Notes: generated from the sequence alone by a model not told the origin. A stretch of DNA of 64,000 bases from Flavivirga aquimarina (GCF_030540835.1 NZ_JAUOEK010000045.1:62001-126000); one strand, 5' to 3'; shown: positions 55,201 through 64,000, numbered from the stretch's first letter. Program-made: numbers and translations.

Positions 55201-55366
55201 TGGAAAAGTAATCAAAAACAAACTCTTTTTACCTAATACAAACCATCTAGGAAATTCGTGGAATAAAGTAAAAATCCCTATTCAAATAGATCGTGGAGCT
55301 AACACCATAAAATTAGAAACACTAAACAATAAAAAACTTTTAATTGACGAGATTTCAATCAATTAA
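52286..55366 (+). CDS. GH2 beta-galactosidase-like enzyme with C-terminal CBM
   Basis: 1026 residues, signal peptide (about 1-25, ALSLALSGFNNNN). Jelly roll, Ig-like and barrel domains in the GH2 order: LPHDWSIEGAYNENNPMGGQ, AGYGWYRKTI, KLQGVCNHQDAGALGAAVP, IRTAHNPQTPDFYD, then VGNETRG (acid/base E421) and VFIGTENTHTW (nucleophile E484). After the barrel come further beta domains, a chitobiase-C-like segment (KTQIFYTTNGDTPTQKSTLY) and a CBM6-like tail (about 900-1026). It hydrolyses terminal beta-galactosides or related sugars. First gene on the plus strand, 230 bp before SusC. Confidence 0.92.
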   Translation: MKKTIRIKNFVLLFALSLALSGFNNNNPKNSIIDRISFDANWKFIQQDIPGAEQIGFNDASWKTLNLPHDWSIEGAYNENNPMGGQCGYLPAGYGWYRKTITVPQDWKGKHIEIAFDGVFMNSTVWANGQELGTRPYGWVSFAYDISDIAQKSETITFAVRVDNNKQPSARWYTGSGIYAHTWIDIKNNTHIDRDGIFIRTEGENIFIETDLFNKDEKCKNAKLVTSIIDENGTTVVSTKDKIKLEKDLLVKTKLHIENPKRWSTETPYLYTLKTELLRGKKVVDVVETKFGVRDIEWKAETGMWLNGKNVKLQGVCNHQDAGALGAAVPYKILRFRIQQLKDMGVNAIRTAHNPQTPDFYDICDELGMLVMDEIFDGWMKKAKNDYGAHHFDTWWKQDLTDWIKRDRNHPSIVIYSVGNETRGVIGKDLVATCNLLDPTRPVTSGHSGSEYMNVLGVNGSSEKKGYLENLKTKQKGKVFIGTENTHTWQVRGYYRTKTWFRDGFPNKNQRPYAIADLTEKEVFTHDWTEEADRKNRKQIFNSSYDNATVRVSSRLNIAQLRDIPAYAGSFRWTGHDYIGEAGYVHGGWPFRAFMGGAIDLANFEKDLFYLYQSQWTTKPMVHVLPHWTHPKMALGTEIPVWVYSNCDEVELFFNNTSLGKQKPGKNWENMQCQWMVKWQPGTLKAIGYKNGTVVSEKIIKTANTPSSIELSIDGDPLENKTDDIVQVRVTTTDNKGTFYPYGENRTYFNVLGSGKIKALDNGSPVDVEQHVGPNHRKAFYGLTRAYIIPTNSSGSINLLASCILGEKKLITSNKISIDTKIINLRGDKITPKTQIFYTTNGDTPTQKSTLYNGSFEISIETTVKALVVVDGKPIQILVETFGKNEGFTWNKIIGSNILIGEQAEEATLNNAIISSKGTNFNGKGFVSLTKKDASISWYQENDGGAGKANLFIRYSSNIENASGNHIKLTVNGKVIKNKLFLPNTNHLGNSWNKVKIPIQIDRGANTIKLETLNNKKLLIDEISIN

Positions 55367-55463
55367 ATAAAATTAATAAACGCAATGCTGTTTTTTAAAC
55401 AATTCTACTGCTATTTATAAAAAACTGACTACAAGACATTTAACAAGATTTATTAACGTTCTG

Positions 55464-55519
55464 GTAACATTTTAACCCCTTAATTGAGAAAACCAGAACA
55501 TCTAAACCTTTTAAATTTG
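55464..55519 (+). promoter_or_regulatory. PUL activator-type promoter, site 8 (SusC/SusD operon)
   Basis: GTAACA (55464-55469), TTTTAACCCCTTAA, TTG (55484-55486), 25 nt, and a perfect TAAATTTG box (55512-55519), 77 bp upstream of the first SusC start. Confidence 0.78.
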
Positions 55520-55596
55520 TCCATATAACACCCTGATTAAATTACTCTTAGTCAGGATTGAATAAAAACTAAACAATCAACAAACTAAATTAAATT

Positions 55597-58500
55597 ATGA
55601 AATTAAAGTTAATTACACTTTTTCTATGCTGTTTTAGTCTTGTTTCGGCTTGGTCGCAGACCGTTACTGGTATAGTGATGGATGGATCAGGATTACCGCT
55701 AGCAGGTGTCAATGTTATTATTAAAGACACTCAAACAGGTGCTGTTACAGATTTTGACGGAAAATTTAGAATCAAGGCCAAACAAGGAGACGTCCTACAG
55801 TTTTCTTATATAGGTTACATTAACCAAGAGGTTACAATTGATTCTCAACAAAATGTAAGTGTCTCAATGAAAGAAAATCTTTCTGAATTAGACGAAATTG
55901 TAATTGTAGGTTATGGAGAACAAAAGAAAGAAAGCGTCGTAGGATCTATTGGGCAAGTAAAAGGGGCTGAGTTATTAGAAACGGGAACTCCAAATGTAAC
56001 TAACGCTTTAAGTGGTATTTCACCAGGGCTTCTTATAGTTCAGGAGTCAGGAGAACCAGGAAATGATGATGGAGATATTTTTATTCGTGGTGTTGCAGAA
56101 CCTTTAATATTGGTTGATGGTGTTGAAGTTGTTGGTGGGTTTTCCAATATTGACCCAAGAGATGTAGAAACTATTAGTATTTTAAAAGATGGGTCGGCAA
56201 CAGCTGTTTACGGTATTAGAGGTGCAAATGGGGTTATTATTATAACAACTAAACGAGGTAAAATAGGAAAGCCTAAAGTAAGTTTTTCTAGTCAGTATTC
56301 TGTAAAAACATACCCAGACAGATATGATTCTTTAAATGCTTATGAAGCTGAAAGTCTTCGTAATGTTGCTCTGTATAATGATGCAGATTTCGGTAATGGA
56401 TTTAATTCTCAAGAAGATTTAAATCATTGGAGAGATGGAAATTTACCATACCTCTATCCAGATACCGACTGGGTAGATTTTGCAACCGAAGATTTTGCTA
56501 CTAGTTTTAATCAAACTGTATCTGTTAGAGGAGGGTCCGATTTTGTAAAATATTATGCTTCTGCTGGGTATTTACAAGAAGGTGACATTACGGCTTCAAG
56601 AAAATTTTTTAATTACGATCCTGAGTTTAAATTTAAGAGGTACTCATTCAGAGGGAATTTAGATTTTACCTTATCTAAATCAACACGATTAATAACAAGT
56701 ATTAGTAGTCGTATAGAAGATAGAAACAAAGCTGGAACTGGTGAAGATAATGATAATAATAACTTTTTAGGATATTTCACAAATGCCCCAGGTACAATCC
56801 CTTTTTATCCTGCAGAAGCCTTAGAAAAATACCCAGATCCTTTTTTCCCAGGGGTGGAAGAAATTAGATTCCCTATTACAAGTCAAATAGGTAGCGATGT
56901 TAATGGAGCATCTAGACGTACTAAAACTATTTTTAATATAGATTTAGAACTGCAACAAGATTTAGATTTTATTACAGAGGGGTTAACTGCTAGTGTTAAA
57001 TATAACTATGTAAGCAACTATACAACAAGGCAAATAATTAATTTTGACTCCTCTCTAGAAGTAAGGCCAGATAGACATGATTTATTGCGTGATGGTACAT
57101 GGGACTCTTTTGAAAGTCCAGATTACGAACGTCCATTCGATTTTAATATAGGAAATGAAGCAACAAGCGGTACAGATGAGATATCTTATTTCAAAACACA
57201 ACTAAACTATGGCCGTTCTTTTGGAAAACATAATGTAACAGGAACTGTACTTTTTAGCCGTAATAAAAGAATTAATGGAACTCAATTTCCCTTTTTTAAT
57301 GAAGATTATGTAAGCCGTCTTACTTATGACTTTGATTCCAAGTATTTTTTAGAAGTTGCAGGAGCATATAATGGCGATGAAACTTTTTTTACAGGGAAGC
57401 GTTTTAAATTTTTTCCATCTATTTCCGGAGGAATTAATTTAGCTAAACTAAAGTTTGTAAATAATATTATTCCAGAACTTAATAATTTTAAAATTAGAGC
57501 CTCTTATGGTGAAACTGGAGATAAATCTGGTTTAAAAGTTAACAATGTACTATACCGTTGGCAATATTTAACATTCTTTGGCTATACAAGTGGTAATACT
57601 GATACAAGAGCAAATCAAAGATTCTTTTTTGGTGAAGGTGAGACTCAAGAAATTGATGTTATTGAAATAAAGCAATTAGGTAATGAAAATTTAACATGGG
57701 CTACAGTTATTAAAAAGAATATTGGAGTTGATTTTGGTTTTTTAAACAATAAAATATCTGGTAGTGTTGATTTTTTTAGAGAACAGCGAGAAGGCTCAAT
57801 TGCTAGACCTACAAATGCCACCTCTCCAATTTTCTTAGGTTCTGTTGTTGAATTACCTTTTGCTAATTTAGGGGCTACAGATAGAAAAGGTTACGAGCTA
57901 TCTCTAACTTATAAAAACAGAACAGCTGGTGGGTTGTCTTATTCTATAAATGGATTTTACGCATTTTATGAAAACCGTGTTATTTTTAGTCCAGCTGATG
58001 GACCTGGAACACCTCAATATACCACAGTAGCAGGTAAACCTAGTGGAACTACAGCTTTATTACAAACAGATGGTTATTTTCAAAATATAGATGAATTATT
58101 AAATTATCCTACCTATGCAGGCGCTCCTGGATTGGGAGACTTAAGATATATAGATTACAATGCTAACGGTACTGTAATAGGTGCTAGTGATGAAGACATG
58201 ATAAGATTTGATTTACCAAAAGCACCTAAACATAGTTATAGTTTAAGGCTAAATGCATCCTATAAAGCATGGTCTTTTAGTGCTTTAATTAATGGTATAG
58301 AAGGGCATAAAGGTCTTGCCAATTCTAGTTTATATTATTCATTACCAGGAACCGCAGCGGCAGGACGTATTGATCATTTAGATTATTGGACACCAGATAA
58401 TCCTAATGCAGAATTCCCTGCAGTACATATAGGTAGTAATAATCCTAATACTCTGGTTGCTACTACAGATAGAGTTGTTGATTTAGATTATATTAAATTA

Positions 58501-58692
58501 AGAAACGTGAATATAGGTTATAATTTTGATATGAGCGAAAGTGAAATCGGGATTAGCGCTTTAAAAGTCTACGTTAGCGGTAGTAACCTTCTTACTATTT
58601 CAGATTTAGGTTATGCAGATCCTGAAGGAAACAAACCAGGAGCTTACCCTACATTAACCAGGTTTAATTTAGGTTTAGATATTACTTTTTAA
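55597..58692 (+). CDS. SusC-type TonB-dependent glycan transporter
   Basis: 1031 residues. Signal (ends LVSAWSQTVTG), carboxypeptidase-D-regulatory-like domain (about 22-95, GVNVIIKDTQTGAVTDFDGK), then LDEIVIVGYGEQKKESVVGS, the usual SusC transition with a TonB-box-like stretch, a plug (about 115-220, DIFIRGVAEPLILVDGVEV) and a beta-barrel to FNLGLDITF. It imports oligosaccharides through the outer membrane using TonB energy. 19 bp before its SusD partner; motif promoter at 55464-55519. Confidence 0.97.
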   Translation: MKLKLITLFLCCFSLVSAWSQTVTGIVMDGSGLPLAGVNVIIKDTQTGAVTDFDGKFRIKAKQGDVLQFSYIGYINQEVTIDSQQNVSVSMKENLSELDEIVIVGYGEQKKESVVGSIGQVKGAELLETGTPNVTNALSGISPGLLIVQESGEPGNDDGDIFIRGVAEPLILVDGVEVVGGFSNIDPRDVETISILKDGSATAVYGIRGANGVIIITTKRGKIGKPKVSFSSQYSVKTYPDRYDSLNAYEAESLRNVALYNDADFGNGFNSQEDLNHWRDGNLPYLYPDTDWVDFATEDFATSFNQTVSVRGGSDFVKYYASAGYLQEGDITASRKFFNYDPEFKFKRYSFRGNLDFTLSKSTRLITSISSRIEDRNKAGTGEDNDNNNFLGYFTNAPGTIPFYPAEALEKYPDPFFPGVEEIRFPITSQIGSDVNGASRRTKTIFNIDLELQQDLDFITEGLTASVKYNYVSNYTTRQIINFDSSLEVRPDRHDLLRDGTWDSFESPDYERPFDFNIGNEATSGTDEISYFKTQLNYGRSFGKHNVTGTVLFSRNKRINGTQFPFFNEDYVSRLTYDFDSKYFLEVAGAYNGDETFFTGKRFKFFPSISGGINLAKLKFVNNIIPELNNFKIRASYGETGDKSGLKVNNVLYRWQYLTFFGYTSGNTDTRANQRFFFGEGETQEIDVIEIKQLGNENLTWATVIKKNIGVDFGFLNNKISGSVDFFREQREGSIARPTNATSPIFLGSVVELPFANLGATDRKGYELSLTYKNRTAGGLSYSINGFYAFYENRVIFSPADGPGTPQYTTVAGKPSGTTALLQTDGYFQNIDELLNYPTYAGAPGLGDLRYIDYNANGTVIGASDEDMIRFDLPKAPKHSYSLRLNASYKAWSFSALINGIEGHKGLANSSLYYSLPGTAAAGRIDHLDYWTPDNPNAEFPAVHIGSNNPNTLVATTDRVVDLDYIKLRNVNIGYNFDMSESEIGISALKVYVSGSNLLTISDLGYADPEGNKPGAYPTLTRFNLGLDITF

Positions 58693-58711
58693 AAATTAAA
58701 AACAAAGAATT

Positions 58712-60631
58712 ATGAAAAATAAAAAATATTTATATGTTTTAACCATAGCTATTTTGTTTTTTAGCTGTGAAGAATATTTAGACGAGCAACAACAATTTGA
58801 AGCTTTAGACCAGAACGATGTTTTTTCTGATATTCGTTTGGCAAGTGACTTCTTAGATGGTATTTACACAAGGATGGTAACCGAAGTATCGGCAATAGGT
58901 TCTAATCCTGATATATTACCTGCAATGGTAATGTCTGACGAAGGCTACCCTGGAAGGATGGATAGTAGTGTTCCTACAATTTATAACTCATATAAAAATT
59001 CAGACTATTTAGGTTTAATGAATCGCAATCCTGCAATCAATTCATTTACAACACCTCAATTTGTTTCTAGATATACTGAATCGTGGAAAGGTATCAATAC
59101 TGTAAACACTTTTCTTGCAAATGTTGATAAAATTAATAACGGTACCGAAGAGGAAATTGATCGTTTAAAAGGGCAGGCTTATTTACTAAGAGCATACTAT
59201 TATCATTTAATGACTAAACGCCATGGTGGTCTTATTTATTTAAAAGAAAATTTAAATCTAAATGAATCTTTTGATAGAGAACGAGAAAGTTATGCTAGTA
59301 ATTTAGCAGATATTATAGAAGACCTAGATATTGCTTTTGATTTATTACCTGTAAGATGGGAGTCTGAAAATGTAGGAAGACCAACTAAAGGGTTTGCTTT
59401 AGCATTAAAATCTAGAGTTACACTCTTTGCAGCCAGCCCACTTGTAAACACTAATAACGATCAGCAAGCATGGGTTAATGCTGCCACAGCTGCTTCAGAT
59501 TTAATTAATTATGCAAATGCAAATGGATTATATGAATTAGCAGATGCCTCTAATGCTATTAATATGGATGTGGATCATAATGGTGCTGATCTTTTCGTAT
59601 CAGAAGCCGAAGAATTATTACCCTATAGAAGTATTTTTAACGGCCCAGGTCGGTCCAAAGTATTTCCTAACGAAGTTATTTTTATGGAAAGTATTGAACG
59701 TACTGCTGGAGGTGGTAATGCCACAAATCCTTTACCTAGATTGTATTTAACTGTTGGTTTTGATATAGCCAAAGGTAATAGTAGACCTATGAATGTTGGA
59801 GCTACAGCTAACATTGTTGCTAAATATGAAACTAAAAATGGTTTAGCTATTGAAGATGATCCTTCTTATAACCCTCAAGAACCTTTTATAAATAGAGACC
59901 CTAGGTTTTACAATAATATATTATTTCATGGAGTGCCTTGGATACATACAACATCTGGACCTAAAAACCCTACAAATGTTGCTGACTTAGCTCGAATAAA
60001 TGAAAATGGGGTTCTTGGATTAGATTTACATGACCCAGCCACACCTGCTAATAGATTATGGGAAGTTAGGAATCACACGGGCTATCGCATACGAAAATGG
60101 GTACCAAATGGATATTATTTAACGGGAGGTAGTAGAGGTCAATTAGATTTTCATGTAAATACTATTGTATTTAGAATGGCAGAAGTGTATTTAAATTATG
60201 CTGAAGCTGCAAATGAAGCCTATGGCCCAAGTGGAACAGCCCCAGGAAGTACATTAACAGCTCTTGATGCGGTTAATAAAATACGAAATAGAGTAGGAAT
60301 GCCTAACGTTAATGCCATGTATGCAGGGTCTAAAGAACTATTGAGAGAGCGTATTAGAAATGAACGTGCTGTAGAATTATGCTTTGAAGGCTTTAGATAT
60401 GATGATATGAGACGATGGAAAATTGCACATTTAGATGAAAACAGAAAAGTAAAATATTTGTTTATGCGTTGGCAAGGTGGTGAGTCTGCCCTTTATCCAA
60501 CAGGATTTAGTTATGAGGATGTTGAACAAATAGATCTTGAAAAAACGTTTACTGATAAAAATTATTGGTGGCCAATTCCATCTTCAGAAAATATAGCATC
60601 ACCATCTTTTAATCAAACCGAAGGTTGGTAA
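58712..60631 (+). CDS. SusD-type glycan-binding lipoprotein
   Basis: 639 residues, lipoprotein signal (ends ILFFSCEEYLDEQ). N-terminal helical TPR-like part with RLKGQAYLLRAYYYHLMTKR, and the RagB/SusD C-terminus with FRMAEVYLNYAEAANEAY, LDAVNKIRNRVGMP and RIRNERAVELCFEGFRYDDM. It caps the SusC barrel and captures the glycan. Length is somewhat above the usual 500-600. The second SusC gene starts 65 bp later. Confidence 0.96.
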   Translation: MKNKKYLYVLTIAILFFSCEEYLDEQQQFEALDQNDVFSDIRLASDFLDGIYTRMVTEVSAIGSNPDILPAMVMSDEGYPGRMDSSVPTIYNSYKNSDYLGLMNRNPAINSFTTPQFVSRYTESWKGINTVNTFLANVDKINNGTEEEIDRLKGQAYLLRAYYYHLMTKRHGGLIYLKENLNLNESFDRERESYASNLADIIEDLDIAFDLLPVRWESENVGRPTKGFALALKSRVTLFAASPLVNTNNDQQAWVNAATAASDLINYANANGLYELADASNAINMDVDHNGADLFVSEAEELLPYRSIFNGPGRSKVFPNEVIFMESIERTAGGGNATNPLPRLYLTVGFDIAKGNSRPMNVGATANIVAKYETKNGLAIEDDPSYNPQEPFINRDPRFYNNILFHGVPWIHTTSGPKNPTNVADLARINENGVLGLDLHDPATPANRLWEVRNHTGYRIRKWVPNGYYLTGGSRGQLDFHVNTIVFRMAEVYLNYAEAANEAYGPSGTAPGSTLTALDAVNKIRNRVGMPNVNAMYAGSKELLRERIRNERAVELCFEGFRYDDMRRWKIAHLDENRKVKYLFMRWQGGESALYPTGFSYEDVEQIDLEKTFTDKNYWWPIPSSENIASPSFNQTEGW

Positions 60632-60696
60632 AATGTAATTGTATTTTCATAAATATAATCTAGATATACTAAACTAAAAATTATAAAAACAAACAA

Positions 60697-63501
60697 ATGA
60701 AACTAACCATAACAGAAATCAAAATTTTTATTTTCTGCTTACTTAATATGCTAGTCATTAATATTTGTGTTGCTCAAAACAACACATCATTAAATGCTTT
60801 AGCTGTTCAGGATTCATTACCAAAAAGCAACGACGAGATTCTGACTACACCGTTTGGAATTTTCAATTTAAGCAAAACTACAGCTCCTGTGTTCAGAATA
60901 TCAGGAGATGTACTAAGACAGACACCTGGAGACCATGTGTATAATGCCTTAAGAGGAAGAGTGCCTGGTTTAAGAGTAACTAGAACCAGTAATACTCCTG
61001 GTGCAGATGGATATTCAATTAGTTTAAATGGTGGTTCACCAACAGTTTTAGTTGATGGATACCCAGTCGGTTTACAAGTGGATTTAAGGGAAGTTGAAGA
61101 GGTTATAGTCTTTACAGATGCAACGTTTAATTCTATACTTGGGAATTTAGGAGATAATGGCCTTATTTATATTGTTACTAAAGGTGGTAAACTAGGAAAG
61201 CCAACAGTTGAGGTTAATTATCACAGTGCGTTAAATTCAGCTACACGCTTACCTAGATTACTATCAGCATCAGAATACGCTACAGTAATAAATCAAGCTT
61301 CAAACAATGATGGATTTGGAGATATATATAGCCCTGAAGCTATAGCTGCTTACAATAATGGATCAGATCCTATAAGATTTCCTAATGTAGATCGTCAAGA
61401 AGCATATTTGGCTGGAACATCAATATCTAATTATGCCTCCCTTAATGTATATGGTGGACAAGACAATGTGGCTTATAGTGCTTTTGTTGCATATTCAGAT
61501 TGGGAAGGTCTTGAAAATGTTGATGAAGGAAAAATAGACGGAAGAAATATTACTTTTAGAACAAAAATAAACGCTAAAGTTAGTGATATAATTGAGGCTC
61601 GTGCTAGTATCTATGGTAAATTTAGAGAAAACAAAAGACCTGTAATTGGACCAAATGATACTTTTAGCTTGATTAGTAATACACCGGCAAATGCTTTTCC
61701 TTTAAAAGTTGGAGATACTGCTTATGTAGTAAACAATCAATTTAGATCTAACTTATTATCTGAACTAGAAGCAGGTGGTATTTATACTGAATACGATGCC
61801 GCCTTAGTGTTTAATATCGGTATAGATGTTAATCTAAATAAGTATATTCCTGGCCTTAGATACAGCACTCATGGTATGATAAGAACTTCTAATGGAAAAG
61901 CACTTTTCACTAATAATAGACCAGGGTTATATACAATAGAAAATTTACAGGATAGTGATGGTCAAGATTCTTTAGCATTAAAAGTTCAAACCTTTGATGC
62001 TTTAGATCTTACTGTAGGTAGATCAGGTGCAGATGCAGATATACGAAAAACATTTACTTATGGAGGGTATTTAAATTACTCCAAAAAAATGAATCAATCT
62101 ACATTAGACTTAAACTTAAATCATTTTTTATTTTATGAACCTAATATAAACGCTTCACAGCCAGATAATCGTAACCTAACTTTTAATTTAAATGCATCTT
62201 ATGCACTTAAAGACAAGTACATGTTTTATGCTAACTTAAATACAAGTAGTAGTAGTAAATTTATTGGAAATAATAGGACTAGTTTTTTTCCTACAGCTGG
62301 CATAGCTTGGGTAGCTTCAAACGAAAATTTTCTAAAAAATAGTAAAACTATTGATTTTCTAAAATTTAGAGCTTCTTATGGAGAAATAGGAACAGAATAT
62401 ACTGCCGAAACGTTTTATTATTTAAATACATGGTCAGGTGGTTTAAATAACAATACTATTTATCTTGGTAATGCAAACACAACTCAAACACTAGATTTTG
62501 GTTATAGAATAGGCAATATAGCAAATGACGCTATAGACTGGATTGTCTATGATCAATTCTTTGCTGGTGTTCAATTAAGTATGCTTAAAAAATTAAGTTT
62601 AGAGGTAAATTATTTTAATATTGATATTAATAATCAAGTAACGAAAGCTAGTGCATTATTTGCAGATGCCTTAGGAGGTGATGCTTTTTTACCACAAATG
62701 AATTTTACAAAAAGAAACAATCAAGGTTTTAATGCAAACTTGATGTTTAACGATAATATTGGAGATTTTAAATATTATTTGAATGTAAATGCAGGCTATA
62801 ACAAAATTACAGGAGAAACAATTGCAGAAATACCATATCCAGATGAATATAGACTGCAACAAGGAGACCCTGAAGATAATTTCATAGGCTATGTTAGTGA
62901 CGGTTTATTTACAGCAGAGAATATAGGTAGTGCACTACCTCAATTTGGTGATGTACAAATTGGAGATATTAAATATGTAGATCTAAATGGTGATAATGTT
63001 ATTGATTCTAGAGATAGAAGAGCTGTTGGAAATACAACTCCAAGATTTAATTATGGAGTAAATTTAGGCTTTGAATATAAAGGGTTTAATTTAGATGTTG
63101 TAGGCATGGGTGTTGGTGGTTATGATGTTAGTTTATCTGGAAGATCTTATTATACACATTATGGTTTAGGAACTTATTTTGCAAGTGTTGATAGTAACCT
63201 TCCTAATGGCAACGCTAACCCTAGGCTTAGTACAACACAAAGTATTAATAATTATGTAAATTCTGACTATTGGTTAGTAGACGGAAGTTATTTTAGAATT
63301 TCTAACTTAGAATTAGGGTATACCTTGCCAAAAAACTTAATGGACAAAAGTATATTTTCTAATGTAAAACTATTTTTAAGAGGTAGTAATTTAGCATTGT
63401 TTAGTAAGTTCGATGATTTAGATATAGAAGATCTATCGGCTGGAGTTTCTGAATATCCTATGATGAAGAGTTTCGTCTTAGGTTTTTCTATGGATTTTTA
63501 A
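60697..63501 (+). CDS. Second SusC-type transporter, lacking the N-terminal regulatory domain
   Basis: 934 residues. The signal (ends NICVAQNNTS) is followed by about 40 residues and then directly by the plug (FRISGDVLRQTPGDHVYNAL, RGRVPGLRVTR, LVDGYPVGLQ). The carboxypeptidase-D-regulatory-like domain and the usual TonB-box stretch LDEIVVVGYG are missing. The barrel is complete and ends at KSFVLGFSMDF. It may be TonB-driven through a different contact, or form a mixed complex with the first SusC. SusD2 follows 28 bp later. Confidence 0.94.
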   Translation: MKLTITEIKIFIFCLLNMLVINICVAQNNTSLNALAVQDSLPKSNDEILTTPFGIFNLSKTTAPVFRISGDVLRQTPGDHVYNALRGRVPGLRVTRTSNTPGADGYSISLNGGSPTVLVDGYPVGLQVDLREVEEVIVFTDATFNSILGNLGDNGLIYIVTKGGKLGKPTVEVNYHSALNSATRLPRLLSASEYATVINQASNNDGFGDIYSPEAIAAYNNGSDPIRFPNVDRQEAYLAGTSISNYASLNVYGGQDNVAYSAFVAYSDWEGLENVDEGKIDGRNITFRTKINAKVSDIIEARASIYGKFRENKRPVIGPNDTFSLISNTPANAFPLKVGDTAYVVNNQFRSNLLSELEAGGIYTEYDAALVFNIGIDVNLNKYIPGLRYSTHGMIRTSNGKALFTNNRPGLYTIENLQDSDGQDSLALKVQTFDALDLTVGRSGADADIRKTFTYGGYLNYSKKMNQSTLDLNLNHFLFYEPNINASQPDNRNLTFNLNASYALKDKYMFYANLNTSSSSKFIGNNRTSFFPTAGIAWVASNENFLKNSKTIDFLKFRASYGEIGTEYTAETFYYLNTWSGGLNNNTIYLGNANTTQTLDFGYRIGNIANDAIDWIVYDQFFAGVQLSMLKKLSLEVNYFNIDINNQVTKASALFADALGGDAFLPQMNFTKRNNQGFNANLMFNDNIGDFKYYLNVNAGYNKITGETIAEIPYPDEYRLQQGDPEDNFIGYVSDGLFTAENIGSALPQFGDVQIGDIKYVDLNGDNVIDSRDRRAVGNTTPRFNYGVNLGFEYKGFNLDVVGMGVGGYDVSLSGRSYYTHYGLGTYFASVDSNLPNGNANPRLSTTQSINNYVNSDYWLVDGSYFRISNLELGYTLPKNLMDKSIFSNVKLFLRGSNLALFSKFDDLDIEDLSAGVSEYPMMKSFVLGFSMDF

Positions 63502-63529
63502 TAAGTAAATGGCAAAAAAATATAAAAAG

Positions 63530-64000
63530 ATGAAATTAACTAATAAAGTATTAACAATTATTATCTTAGTATTATGTCTTTCTGGATGTAGTAGCTTCTT
63601 TGATGAGGAATTACAATATACACATGAAGAAGAAGTTTTAGACTCTGGAAGAAAATCTAGAGCTCTCATAGATGACATATATAGAGACTACTCATTTCGG
63701 TATTTTACGGATTTTGGAATAGAATACCTCACAGACAATAGCGTATTAAACTCATCAGAAACAAATTTGGCAACTGGCTATTGGGGACCTACAAGTAATC
63801 CTTTAAGCTATGTGTGGCAACAATCATATAATAACATAAGAGTTGTATATCAATATATAGATTTGGTCCATAACACAGGTTTACCCTATTTACCTTCTGA
63901 GGGTAGTGCAGACTTAAGTGATGCAATAGTACAAAGATATTATGGTGAAGCACACTTTTTAAAAGCCTGGGCAGAATGGGAATTACTTAAAGTGTTTGGA
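63530..64000 (+). CDS. Second SusD-type lipoprotein, partial at right edge
   Basis: 157 residues visible. Lipoprotein signal MKLTNKVLTIIILVLCLSGC, then SSFFDEELQYTHEEEV and an N-terminal SusD pattern (VYQYIDLVHNTGLPYLPSEG, AIVQRYYGEAHFLKAWAEWE). An in-frame ATG at 63509 would add seven basic residues; the ATG at 63530 is chosen because it starts the signal cleanly. The gene continues past the window. It pairs with the SusC gene ending at 63501. Confidence 0.9.
   Translation, partial: MKLTNKVLTIIILVLCLSGCSSFFDEELQYTHEEEVLDSGRKSRALIDDIYRDYSFRYFTDFGIEYLTDNSVLNSSETNLATGYWGPTSNPLSYVWQQSYNNIRVVYQYIDLVHNTGLPYLPSEGSADLSDAIVQRYYGEAHFLKAWAEWELLKVFG

Overview
The window is a stretch of low-GC chromosome from a marine flavobacterium (Bacteroidota, Flavobacteriaceae-like). 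The basis for this is SusC/SusD pairs, type IX secretion (T9SS) C-terminal sorting domains, Bacteroidota-type TAnnTTTG promoter elements, cysteine-type sulfatases and many lipoprotein signals. No rRNA, tRNA, CRISPR array or intact insertion sequence was seen.

Region 1 (1-17113) is ordinary chromosome. It holds a partial adenine deaminase, tilS, a pabB-type synthase, an aldose-epimerase-like protein, a DEAD-box helicase, small membrane and lipoproteins, an ECF sigma factor with a small partner and an MscS channel, a TPR lipoprotein, and a TonB receptor with a DUF4249 lipoprotein. Between 9.6 and 10.1 kb lies a decayed LytTR regulator split by a dispersed, hairpin-rich repeat. Two more copies of that repeat lie at 18.9 and 40.1 kb.

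Region 2 (17373 to the right edge) starts with an AraC-type regulator relic. It is then one large polysaccharide utilisation locus (PUL) that runs off the right end. Genes from 51560 down to 17768 are on the minus strand; a GH2 enzyme and two tandem SusC/SusD pairs (52286 onward) are on the plus strand. The locus encodes four formylglycine-type sulfatases, GH29 and GH95 (alpha-L-fucosidase/galactosidase families), GH97, GH2, three GH43/GH117-like beta-propeller proteins (one fused to an esterase), a second modular esterase, two GH128-like modular enzymes, and four further (beta/alpha)8-type enzymes I cannot place in a family. Five proteins carry T9SS sorting domains and are probably secreted or surface-bound; most exo-acting enzymes and sulfatases look like lipoproteins or periplasmic proteins. 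The likely substrate is a sulfated, probably acylated, fucose- and/or galactose-containing algal glycan. Its identity cannot be fixed from sequence alone.

The strongest new observation is a shared promoter architecture at eight PUL transcription units: G(C/T/A)AACA - 14 nt - TTG (ATG once) - 25 nt - TAnnTTTG-like box. It precedes the SusC/D operon, the GH2 gene, all units encoding T9SS-exported enzymes and two further glycosidase units. It looks like the operator of one dedicated activator that lies outside the window.
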